From contig CM056383.1 of NCBI GenBank assembly GCA_029718625.1, positions 18,624,722-18,688,721 of the forward strand: DNA of 64,000 nucleotides, given 5' to 3'. The DNA is from Synaphobranchus kaupii (lineage: Eukaryota > Chordata > Actinopteri > Anguilliformes > Synaphobranchidae). This document shows, piece after piece, positions 12,425 through 26,132 of the stretch. The position numbers and the translations under genes were made by a program. Numbering within the stretch: the first letter of the stretch is position 1; each line of letters opens with the position of its first letter. A model generated the notes under the pieces. The model was not told the DNA's origin and made no database searches. It saw only the letters and a list, made by a program, of their open reading frames with translations.

Positions 12425-13639
12425 AATATACCTGAGATATGAAGAATTGTGATGTGTCTCAGAACTGCATCTTCAATAGCAGCCAAGGACCTTAGCCAGG
12501 TCCCTATAAATTGAATGCCATATAGCTTTGAAATATAGCTACTTTAACTCAGATGGAAACCCAGTTCTGTGACCACCATGCCACATAGAAAGCATGGAAA
12601 AGTGAAAAATAAAACTGAAAGTTTTGACTTACTCTTTGCATAGACAGACACATGGTTCTTCCTTAACTATCTCTTTATGCGTCTCTGTTTAGACAATATC
12701 ACAAAGATTTGCATAAAATAGATGGACCTTGATTGCAAAAGAACTTGAAAACACACCCCCCCACTCCCCCATTTTGTTGAATCCATTTCAAACCACCGCC
12801 GAACTGAAAGCTCAGTGTTTGGCTTAAACTGTTCACCCAATTCAATGTAATCTTTCATTGATGATCATTTCTGATGGGTGGAACACACAAAGCTTTTGGC
12901 ATATCAGAACAGTTTAACATTTATTCAAGTACAGAACTTTTCTCATGGATCATACCCCGTATGGAACCTTCCTCTCAGCTAAATGCAAAGTTAAGTTCCT
13001 GAAAGTAATATTTTGTTTTCAAAATCTACCAAAACTAAAACTTGATGTGTGCTTTGATGGTAAAAATGTAACTTTACCATTGGGTACATTGTTTACTCTA
13101 AACTGAATGACGGTTCCTCTGTTTAACTATGGGTGGACTAACGGCTATTTAATGTTCGTGGGGAACCTACAATATATAATGAATAGCCTGAGGAAACTAT
13201 CAAACAACAGTCCAATTTCCATTCATGCTGATCTTGGCAACCAGGATAAAAATACAGTCTACCATTGTTTCCCATAGCATTGCAGAATGACCACAAAGTA
13301 GCCTACTTTTAGCATGGTAAGCAAACACCACTAGAGCTAGAGATAGGCAGTTATAACCAAATACGTGCCACTGTCAAGGTGCTTGCCTCAAAACCTAAGG
13401 GTTAGTTTAAAAAAGCATTGGGGTGTAATCTGAAAAGCTGGATTTTCTGATGTAATAATATTGGTTTGGTTTGTTATTATTATTATTATTTTAACCAGAG
13501 GTAAAGGATAGGAAGGCAGTTACAGTTACCTATAATGGCAAATCTTTATAATTTCATGGAAAACGTGAAACTAAAATAATACAGTTAGGCTACTGAATAA
13601 AATTCAGTTATTTTTCAAAATTTCAGACACGCGGCTTTG

Positions 13640-14060
13640 CTGCTATGTTAATCCAGAGATTGTTTAGGGCTGTGCAAACACAAAACCAGCCTTGTGCTTT
13701 CCTCACCTGTGACCTTGCAATTCCACTTCGAAGCAGGCTGAATAAATTAGCAGTTCCAGGCACAGCGGCACTCTGATTATGCAGCCGCGCTGCTCTTAGC
13801 CTGTCTGTCGCCTGTCTCAGGTGCGATCGCTCATCCCGCCCACCCATTTCCTTCTCATTTGTGCGCTGTCAGTATGCGGCGATCTCTCCGCGATCACAAC
13901 GGCACGTCAGTCCTGAATTGATGAGACAGCTTCTCTGAATCCCCTTCGTTTGCGCTGACCTCGCCGATTCCCATCCATTCAGGGAGGTCTGTCACTTCGT
14001 CGAGATGCGCTGGGACTCGGCTGGGTAACGGAAATGGGAAAGTCGGGTAGCGTGTTGGGA
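13640..14060. promoter_or_regulatory. CpG-richer patch, possible regulatory region
   Basis: Within AT-rich DNA this patch has many CpGs (for example gcggcgatctctccgcgatc and cttcgtcgagatgcgc). It could be a conserved element or a CpG island of an unseen promoter. No exon was recognised. Confidence 0.25.
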
Positions 14061-16715
14061 ATAACTCCCAGTGGTGTGACTAGAAGACACAATCGAAAAA
14101 TCTGATAGAAATGTGTATGTTCATGTGGTCAGTAAATTCCCAGTTTTTTTATCATGATAAATCATTAACCACACAATGTACTCAATAAAAAGTATGGTTT
14201 CACTGCGTATAAAACTATGTGCATCATGCTAGAGGTAGGGCCACCAGTTTGTCTCTGGTTGTTTTCTTGCATGTGATTCCATCCCCTGCCAACAAGAGGT
14301 TGATAGCCTTTTGTCAAGTCATGTGTCAAATACAGTCATTATCCCAATTGCACCAGATGCTGATATAGCAGTTACCACTAACTAAGCACAAATGATTGAC
14401 AGAGATGTTTACAGACATTGCACATGTTAAATTCAGTTATTTATTATTACTCAGGTATTTTGAAATGTTGTACACGGGATGTTAGTTTAGTTTGAAGCAG
14501 TGGGAAATATTCACATTGAAAATGATAGCAGAATATCTCAACTATAATAATCTCACACAGAAGTTAAATAAAAATTATTGTATTAATGAAACTAAAATAG
14601 TTTGCAGCAGATGTAAAAAATGTAAATGAAATGAAAGTGGTGAACATCACATCCTGATAGCCTTAAGAAATTTGTGAGCTGGTTGATAACAATGTTGATT
14701 GTTCAGTTGTTCAGGGATGTAATATGTTGTGTGCTTGTCTGCGATTCATTGCATGTTTTGATGTAGTGGTAGTTCATTGTTTTGTTTGTGTGTTATGTCT
14801 GCTGAGCCAGTGTGCATAACTTGTAAGCTGTTTCATTTTATTGTAGGTTTCATGGATTTTAACATCGGGCCATTCAAACCACTGGATTATGACAACCAGA
14901 CTTTTCATTTTTAGGGATTTACAATAGCTGTGTATCCAAACCCTTATCACACTCCCAATATGCTCTGTCTTGTACAGTAACTTAAAAACCTTCTTGACAG
15001 TTGCCATATGTTTTATGGACTAATTTTTTCCACACAATGTGGGCACTGTAACTTAAATGCATCAAGCTTTTATGGATATCTTTATATGTTTTCATCATCA
15101 GGACACAAATGCTGTCATATATGTAAAACCAAGCAATTCTTGGTGCCATCCACAACTGAGGAGAAATTCCCAAAAGTAAGGTACAGCGTATCAGCATGGC
15201 AATCTTTCGTATCCATTGTGATGGATTTTTCTTGAAAAACAAATAAAATATGTATAACACTATTTCTTTCGCATCTGTTGATTTCTCCATGACCAACCTT
15301 AATTAAGTTTTTTTTTGCAAAACAGCAGTCACTTTCTTTCTTTTCTGTTGGAATAGGTTTAAATCCCTGCTGGTCACTTGATAGAGACAAAATGGTGGCC
15401 GTATGTATAGGTGATTTGTGTAGCATACTACCTCTTACAAAAATTCAGAAAGGAATCATCTTCAAACTGTAAACAGGAAGTATTCAGAATTCAGCACCCC
15501 AAGCCCAGGATTCAATTGTCTTCAGCTTTGATTGCTTTCTGCTCGTAATTGAACTGGAAAACAACGTGTACAATTGCAGCGACAACATATTCCGAGCAGC
15601 GCATCTGAGCTCTTAACAGTCCGCATTAGAAAAGCATATAAATCAGTGATGGTGTTCCAGAAACTAAACCCCGGTGAGAAGCGTTGTTTTCATTTTCCTC
15701 ACTTGTGCAAAGAGCCCACACACAAAGCCACGCATAATTAATTTGTATCTGCCTCCAAAAGTGCTTGATTACAACATAAATATTTTTGTTTGTTGTTTCC
15801 ATAAAGACAGAAACACCGTGCAAACATTCACGAAAACATAATCAGACGAGGGTTAAATCTTTATTTCTGGTTATTATACAAAACTGAAAACAAAAAAGAA
15901 TGCATAGGAATCAAATTCTCATGGAATTACCATAAGAATGACTTATGCTTCACATATGCATGCAAACATGAATATACTACTTTGAAAATATATGATTTCA
16001 TTTCCAGATTGCAGAGTTAGTCCCTTTTCAGTGTCATACACAGGCCACTAACAGTTAAACAACAGCAACACTAATATTTTTGACACGTTCCTTTCCAGTG
16101 TTCGCCTGAAAACGTGCAGTTGTGTTGTTACATTTGAACTCTTAATATTATTCCAGTGTTTCACCAATTAATATTTGGGTACAGGTTTTACTGACTAACA
16201 TGATTGTGAAAATTCCACAGACAGTCTCTTTAAAGCAAGCCTAGATCTGAGGGTCACTAATCACGTTTGACAATCAACTGCACTTGAGAAGAAGTCCCTG
16301 CAAGACACCAAATGGGCAGCAATTGTAAATGTCAGACAGAATTAACAGGAGAATGAATGGCTTCACCATGATGAGGGAGATTTAACCGGGCCAGAGTGGA
16401 AAAACTGCCCAGACTTCCTCCCTGTGGAAGGACTTTGTTTAACAGTGCCTCCCACTTGAAGAGACCCAGATGTGACGTGCTTCACCCTGGGAAACCTCAT
16501 GTGATGTCCAACAGCATGACTGTGTGTAGTCATGTGAGTCAATCCAGAATTGTTTGTTGGAAGTTAAATCAGTTGCATATTGCTGCCACTTGAGCCTTGA
16601 TGCAGATACCAGCAAATTAAGCTTTGCAGTATTTCTGCTTTTGTTTGTGAATTGATTAAATACAACATAAAAAGAGAAAGGTTTCTGCCACAAAAACTAA
16701 AATTGGAGGTGGGAT

Positions 16716-16734
16716 GGGGGGGGGGGGGGGGGGG
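16716..16734 (+). repeat. poly-G tract
   Basis: Nineteen consecutive G, preceded by gggat; a possible G-quadruplex or an assembly-sensitive homopolymer. Confidence 0.9.
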
Positions 16735-17410
16735 TACTGTTGAACTATGAACATTTGATCATAACTAAGAAATATGACCCCATTGAAATAAGTGGTCTTG
16801 TAAAGTTGCTGTTGTCATATGTATTTTGAAGAATACTCATTATTTAATGATATTTTGTATCAAAACTTTAAAGAATACCCCAACCTCTTTTATGGTTTTG
16901 TAATGGGTGTGCTCTTGTCAGTATCCTTCCCAGAATCCTGCTTTGTGGTGTGATCTGTGGGGCAGTTTGCCTAGTTCTCCTGACTTTGAGATGAAGCCTG
17001 GTCTGTGGGTGTTCCTATGCCACTGTGACCAATCTATCCAGAACATTCTTAACTGCCGCACTGCACCTTCCCAGCTCTCAATTTAACTGCTTTACAGGAA
17101 ACAGTGTGGAACGTCTCAGCCTGTGATACACCTCTAAGGACGATACTCAGAATGAGTTGACCTCTAGCGTTTCCCTGTCACTGGAAGGTTAATCAAGCAG
17201 AACAAGGTGCTGAGGTAATTCATGCATTCTGCCTCAGTGTTTTCAACAGCCAAAGATATTTGAGCGCTTGTAAAAGGAAAGAGAATATCACAACCAATGT
17301 CAATGTCCACTGCCTAATCAAATTCACAAACTGTTAATGGAGCTATACTTGCGAAATAGGCTTTCCTTGCGGATGGCAGAAGAGCATAGGCTATAAATTC
17401 ACATTTAGAT

Positions 17411-17525
17411 GCACAGTAAAATGTTCAATCATGTTAGATGAACTCTATATTTTACTCTGAATTAGTACATCTGATCCCTCTGAGACTAATATAAACTCTG
17501 TTAGAGTTAAATGAGCACTGAGGGG
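17411..17525. mobile_element. gcacagtaaaat MITE, copy 1
   Basis: Shares gcacagtaaaatgttca, tgatccct and actctgttagagtt with two other copies in this window (22665-23845, split, and 63340-63464). Confidence 0.6.
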
Positions 17526-17742
17526 GAATCCACACATGCATTATAATGTTTTTTCATCTTTTAAACAGTCACAAGTACCTGCAAAAAAAATACATGTGGT
17601 TCACTAAGCACCCGCAGTGAGTGGAAAGTGCATTGAACTGCACTACCTGGGAAATAATGACACAGTTAGCCATATCTGGGCCATTCATATGTAAACTGAG
17701 TTTTCTACATACATTGCATAGCTAAAATTACTATTTTCTTTT

Positions 17743-17759
17743 GGGGGGGGGGGGGGGGG
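17743..17759 (+). repeat. poly-G tract
   Basis: Seventeen consecutive G about 1 kb from the previous tract. Confidence 0.9.
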
Positions 17760-20700
17760 CTCAATGTGTCTGATTCATAAAGATGACCACAATGTACCAC
17801 CTGCAATTAGAATGGATTTTTTAAGACTACCGAAAACTGAAGATAATATTAGGTTTTTAGCCCCAGTTTATTTAAAAGCCATTCAATGTGTAAACTTGCC
17901 ATTGACTATGGTCATAGCTGTTAGACCCTACCAACATGTTACGCAAGAAAGCGGATATTCCAAATAAGGGTATCCCTCTTTGGGTTAACAGAGACACATT
18001 AATTTAAGATTAATTCCAAGTAAGTAAGTTATTCTAAGAAATATCGAAGTGATCAATTTGCTAATCATTCATCCAAAGTATTTTGTCATTTTGGCTATTG
18101 TTTTTTTTCTATTCATAATTTGTATACCAATATGTGTGTGTCATGCATGTTGTTAAAATGTGCACTTTCTCAACTTCCACCTTCAAAAATAGGTGTGAAC
18201 AAAACTAGACTTTTACTTTATTTGTACATTCAGGAATATCTTCACAGAAAGACCTACTTTTGAGGTGAATAAAATTGTGTTCAGACAACTGAGAGGCAAA
18301 CTAATACAGCAGAGAAGATGGAACTTGGCTCAGCCCTGGCTACAAACGTAACATATCATTGTACTTGTGAGCTACTGTCATGCCCATTTTCCTCTGAGAC
18401 ATGTTTGTTGTAAGAGGTCAGTTAAAATTATGTTCAACAGAGTTGAATTTGGATAGTGGTCAGATTCAGAGCATTTGAAAGTTCCTCTAAACACTGCCTA
18501 AATGCAAGCAGAAATACTAAATCGGATTGGTGCTTTGTTTATGACATTGCAAATTAGGTAATTTGGCCTAGGCTACATGAATCATAACCATCAAATGCAT
18601 ACAACAAACAGAATCAAACAGCAGTTTGTAACATGGTGTTCTTTATTTAGCCTACCTTCAGTGTGCCACTCAGCAGTATCAGTGAAATGTACTTCAACCA
18701 CTTGCTCTGGTTGAATACTTTATTGGACAATTTGTTCCAGATGACACATTAGATTACATTATCATCAAGGCTCTGCATACTTGCAGGACCTCCAGCCATT
18801 TCTGAGTTGAACTCAACTGAACTGAGATATCTCTGTTGTAGTTATACTTCTTGAATTTAGTCTTGGAAAGTTAGCTTTGGCCCACATAGCCAAGATGTTC
18901 AGCTCCTGTTCAGAAATCTTAACATTTCTCTTTCTCCTTGACATTGTTTTCCCTTGTTTCCACATCTCTTGGTCTTGTACAGTTGCACCACTATTGATTG
19001 TGCAGGCTAACTATTTGTGTGTTGTTACGCCGCTTACTTGGTTTGCATCAGTGTTTTAGTTAATGAGTTATTAATATGACATGGATAGTTTTTACAGCTG
19101 TAATAAGCAACACAAACTGTGCTTATTTTTTCTTAGTAGATCTACTCCTGAGAATTTTGGTGTGATCCTCATGCTATACTGTACTATACTACTGTACAAG
19201 ACCAAGAATCACCAGGTGTTGTATTTTAATTGTAATACTGGCATAGTGTTGAGGAATGTCCTTGTATTCTGAACTTTAAGGACATGCAAATCAGTGATGT
19301 ATTTGCACTGCTATTTTAGACAGCAAATTCCAACGCAGTTAAGAAAACTCTTGGCATGCTCTGTTATGCACCACTGAACAATTGTATACATTTCTGTCAG
19401 GTTTGATATCACTGCATATATCCCATAGTGTGACGGTCCATGTGAACAACATTCAAACCGTGAGTAAGAGCTACCATGTCGGTATGCATTGGGTACTAAA
19501 GCTATCTGATATCCCCCAAGCAATGGTAGTCAACAGCTCAGTAAGACTTTTTGAGCAGTCTGACAGCCATTGGCATACGGTCCAAACCATGAAATAAAGA
19601 AAGGGAAAAAAGAAGGCTGTCGGTGGAAAATAAATCTTCAATTAGGTTCAGTTACTTTTGATGTATGACAGCACAGATCTAAGAGGAGAATAAATTAAAT
19701 TGTGGATGAATACACATACTTGATGCAGACCAGTTGTTCAACAGTGAATGGGTCCCGGGGATTGTTTTCCCTCTCAGCCTCTGAGCACACAGCTTCGTCA
19801 TTTGCATTATGTCATTCTGGAAGTGGCTGCGATGCCCGGGGTTGCCTGTTCTCATCATCACCATTCCCCCCCAGGAGGAACTCTTCTCTTTCTAGCTGTG
19901 TTGCAGTGTGGGAACATGTTAAGACAGCGACTCCAGACTGGTGACAAATGGAGCCAGTTAACCCCTCCCTCTGTTCAGCTGTGTCAACATATGCTGGATT
20001 CCAGGGTTCGTATTTACGCAGCAGTGACACACTCTGGAGTCCACATTACCACACCTGTCCTGCGGCTTTGTGTTGCATCTCACTTGTGACCTATCATCAC
20101 AGGACTTGAAACAGCAGATGGTCTGTGTGATGGAGTACATCACAACAAAGTGGAATCTGCCACACAGTTTCCACCATTGCTCCCACAGCAAACGGCGTTT
20201 TCCCTCTCGCTGTTCCACTACTAGAGATAAATAAATGGAAGTTCAACAGCGTTCCAACAGAGGGTTCTGGTGGTTCTATAGTGGTGTGAAGTGCATTGTC
20301 CTGGTATGGCTTTGTGTGTTGCCCACTACACATGTGGATCTTCCTAACCTTATGTGGACAGATACTGATATAGTAATTAATTCTGGGCTTTCATAAATCA
20401 GTTACATTAGCAGTACATGATAAATGTACCTTCTAACAAACACAGTTATCCTTACTGTATGAGATGTCTTATTGACTCATTCATTTTCAAACTAATGTTT
20501 TTTGCTCCAAGGCTTCGGAGGTGATATGTGATGATATAACATATTTCTCATAGGCAAACCCATTGTATTATCTCTGTTCCAGCTTCTAATAACTGTGGAA
20601 ATATCTAACATATTCAATGAGTATGGTAGGTATATAAGTCAGACCTTTAACAAGGCTGCTTCATTCTCAGAAATTGTTTCTCTGAGTGTGCTTTGTTTAT

Positions 20701-20935
20701 ACATAAAATTAATACATTCTCGAGCATTGAAGAACCTTTTCTTAAACAGCCTCATTAGTTCACCGAAATGTTACTGCTTTAAGATGGGAGAGCCTAACAT
20801 TTACACTGCCACTTTCTATGAAAATGAAATGTATTTGTTCACAACTGTGTACACATTTGATTGACTATTGATTTTTTTCTATTTTTTACTGTTCTTCATT
20901 TATGTTTTGAGGAATGTTAAAAGTAAGTAGATTAG

Positions 20936-21095
20936 GGGCCTGATTTACTAAGACCTTTAGCATCGCAAAACCTTTTAGCATACGCAAAACCAATAACATG
21001 ACCAATTTTGTTTTGCACCAATCATTGGTTGTGTTATTAAATTTGTGTGTGCCAAAAGGTTTTGCACGTGCTAAAGGTCTTAGTAAATCAGACCC
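20936..21095. mobile_element. 160-bp palindromic MITE
   Basis: gggcctgatttactaagacc and tttagca are mirrored by tgctaaaggtcttagtaaat and cagaccc. The inner halves are also partly complementary (ttttgc and gcaaaa blocks). Confidence 0.85.
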
Positions 21096-21921
21096 TAAGT
21101 GTATTGATATAGGTTCCCTATCAAGACTTTTAGCAGCGGTATGACTTTTTCCTCCAAAAGAATAGGAATCCTTAATAAAACACAGAAATGTATGTCAAAT
21201 AGTCTAACATGCATATATTGAGTTGTAAATAAGTACTTTAAATATTTAGCTTTTTATCATGACCAGAATGGAGGGAAACCATTATGCAAATGAAAAACAT
21301 TATATGGCAAATTGGCAACAAAACTGATTGAATTACATTACTGTAACAAATACAGGACAGTTTGTGTGCATTCAGTCTTTTAAAAATACTTCCATTATGT
21401 TTATTATAAAAATATGTTTCTACTACAAATCATTTTTCATTAGTAGACAGCCATTAACACTTGCATACACACAGACACATAAATCTACAAAGCAGACAGG
21501 AAGGGGGCACATGACAGTATTGTTCTTTGAAAATACAAGATTATAATGTAAATGCACAGTAAAATCGTCACGTAACAATGTCATAACTTACTGTATGCTA
21601 CAAAACATTCACATCTGCACTGTATCCCTTAAATAAATAAGTAAATAATAATTGTGTTTTCTTATGTAAAAAGTACAATAGAAAATAACAAAAATATAAT
21701 ACAAAGGGTTTTTTTTTCTTGCACAAATATTCATGTTCATTCTTTTTTATTTACAAACATTTGTACAAATGTATGGCCATGTAAATAGCAGTAGTCTCCC
21801 GTTGAGAATTGCCATTATTACGATATCCTGTTTACATATGTACAGGGTAGTTAAAAGGGTCGCCATTCACACATAGGATGCAGGAAACAGGGAAACATGG
21901 AGATGTGCTCATTCTATACAG

Positions 21922-22488
21922 CAGTGGTTCTCAGACTCAGTCCTGGGGTACCCCTGTGCATGCTGGTCTTTGTTCAGACCAATCTCTTATTCAATTAAGG
22001 TTTTGAACACGTATTTAAGTTATTTCATAGTTATTTTCTCAAGCTTGTAAGACAATGTAGGTTTGGCTTGTTTCATTTGCTTTGTCCTTGAATTCTTCAT
22101 TGTCTAATGGTCTTACACTTTCACCAATTGGGAGCCTGTTGATTCATGTCAGTCTAATTTGGTCAGTTATTTACTTAATTATTTATTTTACCTCATTATG
22201 TAATCATTTGCAATATAGCACAATGTGAACTTGGAAATTTTATTATTTATGTGCATCTCTGACATAATGTGGCTTAATCCTCCTATTATGCTGAAATTGT
22301 TTGGTGCCTTTTATGTTTGGGGTCAAATTGACCCCAACAGTTAAAACTGAAACAAAATTACTGTAATAGAAACATCTTTGTATATCTTCTCACGTTTCAT
22401 ACAGCAACAGAAACAAAATTTGTGGATTGCATTTGAACAAAAACAAGCATACACAGGAGTCCCCCAGGACAGAGTTTGAGAACCACTG
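21922..22488. mobile_element. hAT-like MITE with CAGTGGTTCTCA ends
   Basis: CAGTGGTTCTCAGACTCAGT and its inverted partner ending GAGAACCACTG enclose 567 bp. CAG..CTG ends and the sequence match a very common fish hAT-type repeat as I recall. The 8-bp duplication is not clear. A TTAA-type fragment lies inside. Confidence 0.75.
22274..22345. repeat. end of a TTAA-type element inside a hAT MITE
   Basis: ttaatcctcctattatg followed by a ggggtcaaattgacccc palindrome matches the same family as at 10160 and 5520. Confidence 0.45.
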
Positions 22489-22664
22489 ATATATACCATA
22501 GTAAGTCATTGTCTACAGCAGTGGTATCCACCATGTGGCCTGCGATCTTCTTGTGAATCTTGAGACAATTTTTGGAGGATTGCAAAGAACATGGTTTCTG
22601 ATGGATTACAATTAATTTAATAGCGCATATCTATTGCATTTTCACAGCTGTAAAACAGCAGCTA

Positions 22665-23845
22665 TACACAGTAAAATGTTCAGTGTGAAATCAACTCTTC
22701 CAGAGTACATACAGTGCATCCGGAAAGTATTCACAGCGCTTCACTTTTTCCACATTTTGTTCTGTTACAGCCTTATTCCAAAATTGATTAAATTCATTTT
22801 TTCCCTCAAAATTCTACACACAACACCCCATAATGACAATGTGAAAAAAGTTTTTTTGAGATTTTTGCAAATTTATTAAAAATAAAAAACTAAAATTTCT
22901 CATTTACATAAGTATTCATACCCTTTGCTTTAACGTATTTTTAAAGTATCATATTTCATATTTGGTCGCATATCCTTTATATGCTGTTACTTCCTGAAGT
23001 CTGTGACCATCAACATCAAAAAACTGTCGATATCTTATTTTCAGGTACTGTTACAAGCGATACTATAACCTCTCTGCATTTGAATGGATCTCTATGGAAA
23101 TTGGGGGGTGAGACTAGATTCAGCTGTAAATTACACTGGTACAGTATGGAACACATGGCTGGCTAAATGGCTGTGAGTTATCAAGGGTCTGAGCTATCAA
23201 ACGAGCCCCAAACCATCACTCTGTTGCCAGATATGGAGTAGATGTGGATGGATCACTGCAAGGGTTATTTCTCCGGACTCATTTTCCTATAGAACTCTAT
23301 GGGGAAAAAAGTCAGGAGAAACAACCCTTAAAGTGATCCATCCACATCTACTCCATATCTGGCAACAGAGTGATGGTTTGGGGCTCGTTTGAGCCATAGA
23401 GATCCATAGAGATCCATTCAAATGCAGAGAGGTTATAGTATCGCTTGTAACAGTACCTGAAAATAAGATATCGACAGTTTTTTGATGTTGATGGTCACAG
23501 ACTTCAGGAAGTAACAGCATGTAAAGGATATGCGACCAAATATGAAATATGATACTTTAAAAATACGTTAAAGCAAAGGGTATGAATACTTATGTAAATG
23601 AGAAATTTTAGTTTTTTATTTTTAATAAATTTGCAAAAATCTCAAAAAAAACTTTTTTCACATTGTCATTATGGGGTGTTGTGTGTAGAATTTTGAGGGA
23701 AAAAATGAATTTAATCAATTTTGGAATAAGGTTGTAACAGAACAAAATGTGGAAAAAGTGAAGCGCTGTGAATACTTTCCGGATGCACTGTATGATCCCT
23801 GTTGGACTCATACATACTCTGCTAGAGTTGAATGAACACATATAC
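22665..23845. mobile_element. gcacagtaaaat MITE, copy 2, split by foldback element 2
   Basis: The left part is 22665-22711 and the right part is 23791-23845; joined across the TA they continue the same consensus as copies 1 and 3 (agtaca then tgatccct). Confidence 0.65.
22712..23790. mobile_element. foldback element 2 with a different Tc1-type end
   Basis: TA-flanked (22710-22711 and 23791-23792), 1079 bp. Arms start cagtgcatccggaaagtatt and are about 99 percent identical to each other. The core 22961-23540 is the same family as in elements 1 and 3; the right inner arm has lost a segment present on the left and carries a short duplication of agatccatag. The close identity of the arms suggests recent movement or gene conversion. 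Confidence 0.92.
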
Positions 23846-23984
23846 AATTAATTGATTGTTTATGATTGCTATTAAAGTTGCCTCAGGATCCTTATTAATT
23901 GTTCTGTCTCATTTTCTTCATAATATCTGCCTAAGTATTGTTATAAGGTTCATTAAAAATTTTCTCTGCGCAATTTATATTCAA

Positions 23985-24580
23985 TCTTAAAATTAAATTT
24001 CGATATGTTTCTACATACCTGGAATGCTATCTATCCATCCAGGTAGTTTCGCTAGTTTTGTAGATATCCGTAGCAACTCACCTTTACATCACCCCGATAT
24101 AACAGACCTCAACAGGTCCAAAGTTTGTGGCGGTCAAAGCGGCAAATATTTATATACGAAAAAAATCAACAACAACGTCTCTTTACAAATATAATGACAC
24201 AAACATCTACAGACCTTGTTGTGCGTGTTTTTTTCAAACTACTTTCTACTGAAGTACACCAACTGTGTACATACAGTACATGCAAAGTCTTAACCAAAGC
24301 ACGCCAGTGTTCTGGGGCTTATGTCAGCACAGTGTGCCCTAGAATACTAGCGTACTTTGGATGATACTTAGCGCAGATATATGCACAGTTTGTTGATAGA
24401 TTTTTGTATTTTTGAGCACCACAAACCCGTTAAGGGTGATATCACGATGAGCTGGAGCAGATATCTACAAAACTAGTGAGTTCTGAGCGAAACTACCTGG
24501 ATGGATAGATAGCACTCCAGGTACGTAGAAACATATCAAAATTTAATTTTTTGGTCAACTGCCCCTTCAAAGCCAATGAC
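23985..24580. mobile_element. inverted-repeat element with catccaggtagtttcgc arms
   Basis: Arms of about 90 bp: atatgtttctacatacctgg and ctatctatccatccaggtag on the left are mirrored on the right (ctacctggatggatagatag, then aggtacgtagaaacatat). The right end continues to tggtcaactgccccttcaa, while the left end is decayed. An inner frame is not recognised. Confidence 0.8.
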
Positions 24581-26132
24581 TGCTGGATCTCAAGGCTCAT
24601 CAGGATCCAAAATGGATCTATTTTCATGATGCATTTAACACCACTGGTTGGCAAGTTAATGCTGTCTTTCCAGTAAAAGCAGTTCTCAGAAATCATACCT
24701 GCTCCTGGCATCATCCTGATTCTGTAGTTTCCAGGCAAGCTGTCTAGAGGTTTGAAACTGCACACGCCCACAGTCTTGAGTTAGGTGCTAAGCCGAACCC
24801 AGAAATGAAAATGTCCTGCTTTAATGTTACGTTCCTTTCATGACATTTTGTATTTTTTCACTGACACTGTATAAATTCTCCATGAGAATTGTGAGGTCAG
24901 GTTGAGCAGAAATGAACTTAAGAAAATGAATAGCAGAAAGGCGCCTCATTGTAGTACTACTCTAATGACTTTGGCTCATTCACTGATACTAACTCTGCTA
25001 AGGAACTCTGAAGGAACAAAGACTTGAACTAAAGGGATTGTTTGCATGATTTCTCTCACCCCTTCTTTTATTCCCTCCCAGATAATGTTCCGGGGTGCTG
25101 AGGTGGTTCCAAAATGGGTTTGTCATTGGCATTCTGCTTTCATCACCTGTCATACTATGGTCCGTCATTAAGCACAGTTGTTAAACTGCGAAGACTTATC
25201 TGTAATTTCTTACAATGTTTACAGTATATAAAAAAAAATGGAGGTACGGAAAAGCTGGTATATATGCATGCGTGTGTGTGTATGTGTGTGTTTGTATGTG
25301 ATTTAATAAGTGTTATAGACATGGATCACGGCTTGTAATTCATCTTAGCTTTGTAGGGAATATCTTTGTTACTTCAGAACTGATTCACCCACCCAGAGAT
25401 TAAAAAAAAAAAAAAAAAAAACAGATGACCATCCTAGGTGTAAGGTTTTGGGGGTTTTAAAAGGCTTTCTCAGGTTTGCACTGTTTGATACAGCAAGAAG
25501 AAAGAGATTAGGAATTTTAAGATTAGGAATACCAGGCCTTGTAACACCTACTTTAGCATTCCTTCCTGTGATTCATTCTATTCAGAATGAGTTACATCAA
25601 TATAGGGACAATGAAATCACATCAGCTCATTGCACATCTTTGAATTACAATAATAATTTAAAACATTATAATAATTTAGGACATATGTATACTACATCTG
25701 ATATTTTATTATGACTATTAAGTAAGGGAGCAACCTTTTGTTTCCAACATTTTGAGGATTTATTGAGGAGATAAAAATATGTGCAAACTTGTTTTCCCCC
25801 TTTCTAAACAACAGCACTATCAGTCAAAGAAACAAAACAGCATAATGCTTTGCCAGTGGTTGGATATTCTTTCCAAGATTCAAGATCCAAAATACCATTA
25901 GTTCTCTGCCACATGAGAGTATGGCTGACTCAGCTTTTTTCCGTACTAGTGGTGCATGAACAGCACTTTACATGGCCGCTGCATGATTTTAACAGGAAGA
26001 TGTACACTGTCTCATTTATCAGTTGTCAATAGTTGTATATATTTTTGTTGTAGCTAGTTAGCTAGAATTGGCAGTTATATAAAATGAGCTACTTCGGCTT
26101 TTTGATACATAACATGGTAATCTCTGGTGTCA
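24581..26132. other. region downstream of epha3, nothing recognised
   Basis: A poly-A run at 25402-25420 and a TG-rich run near 25268-25298 are present; no gene is supported. Confidence 0.5.

Larger units (their letters stand above)
12425..20934. other. long intergenic stretch without recognised gene
   Basis: It contains a CpG-richer patch at about 13640-14060, G-runs at 16716-16734 and 17743-17759 and one MITE at 17411-17525. Open frames of 60-115 codons here have no recognisable domain, splice context or composition of genes. Confidence 0.55.

Noticed and set aside
19702..20333. Several overlapping frames on both strands
   Set aside because: Frames on both strands are open over the same GC-richer stretch with no recognised motif.
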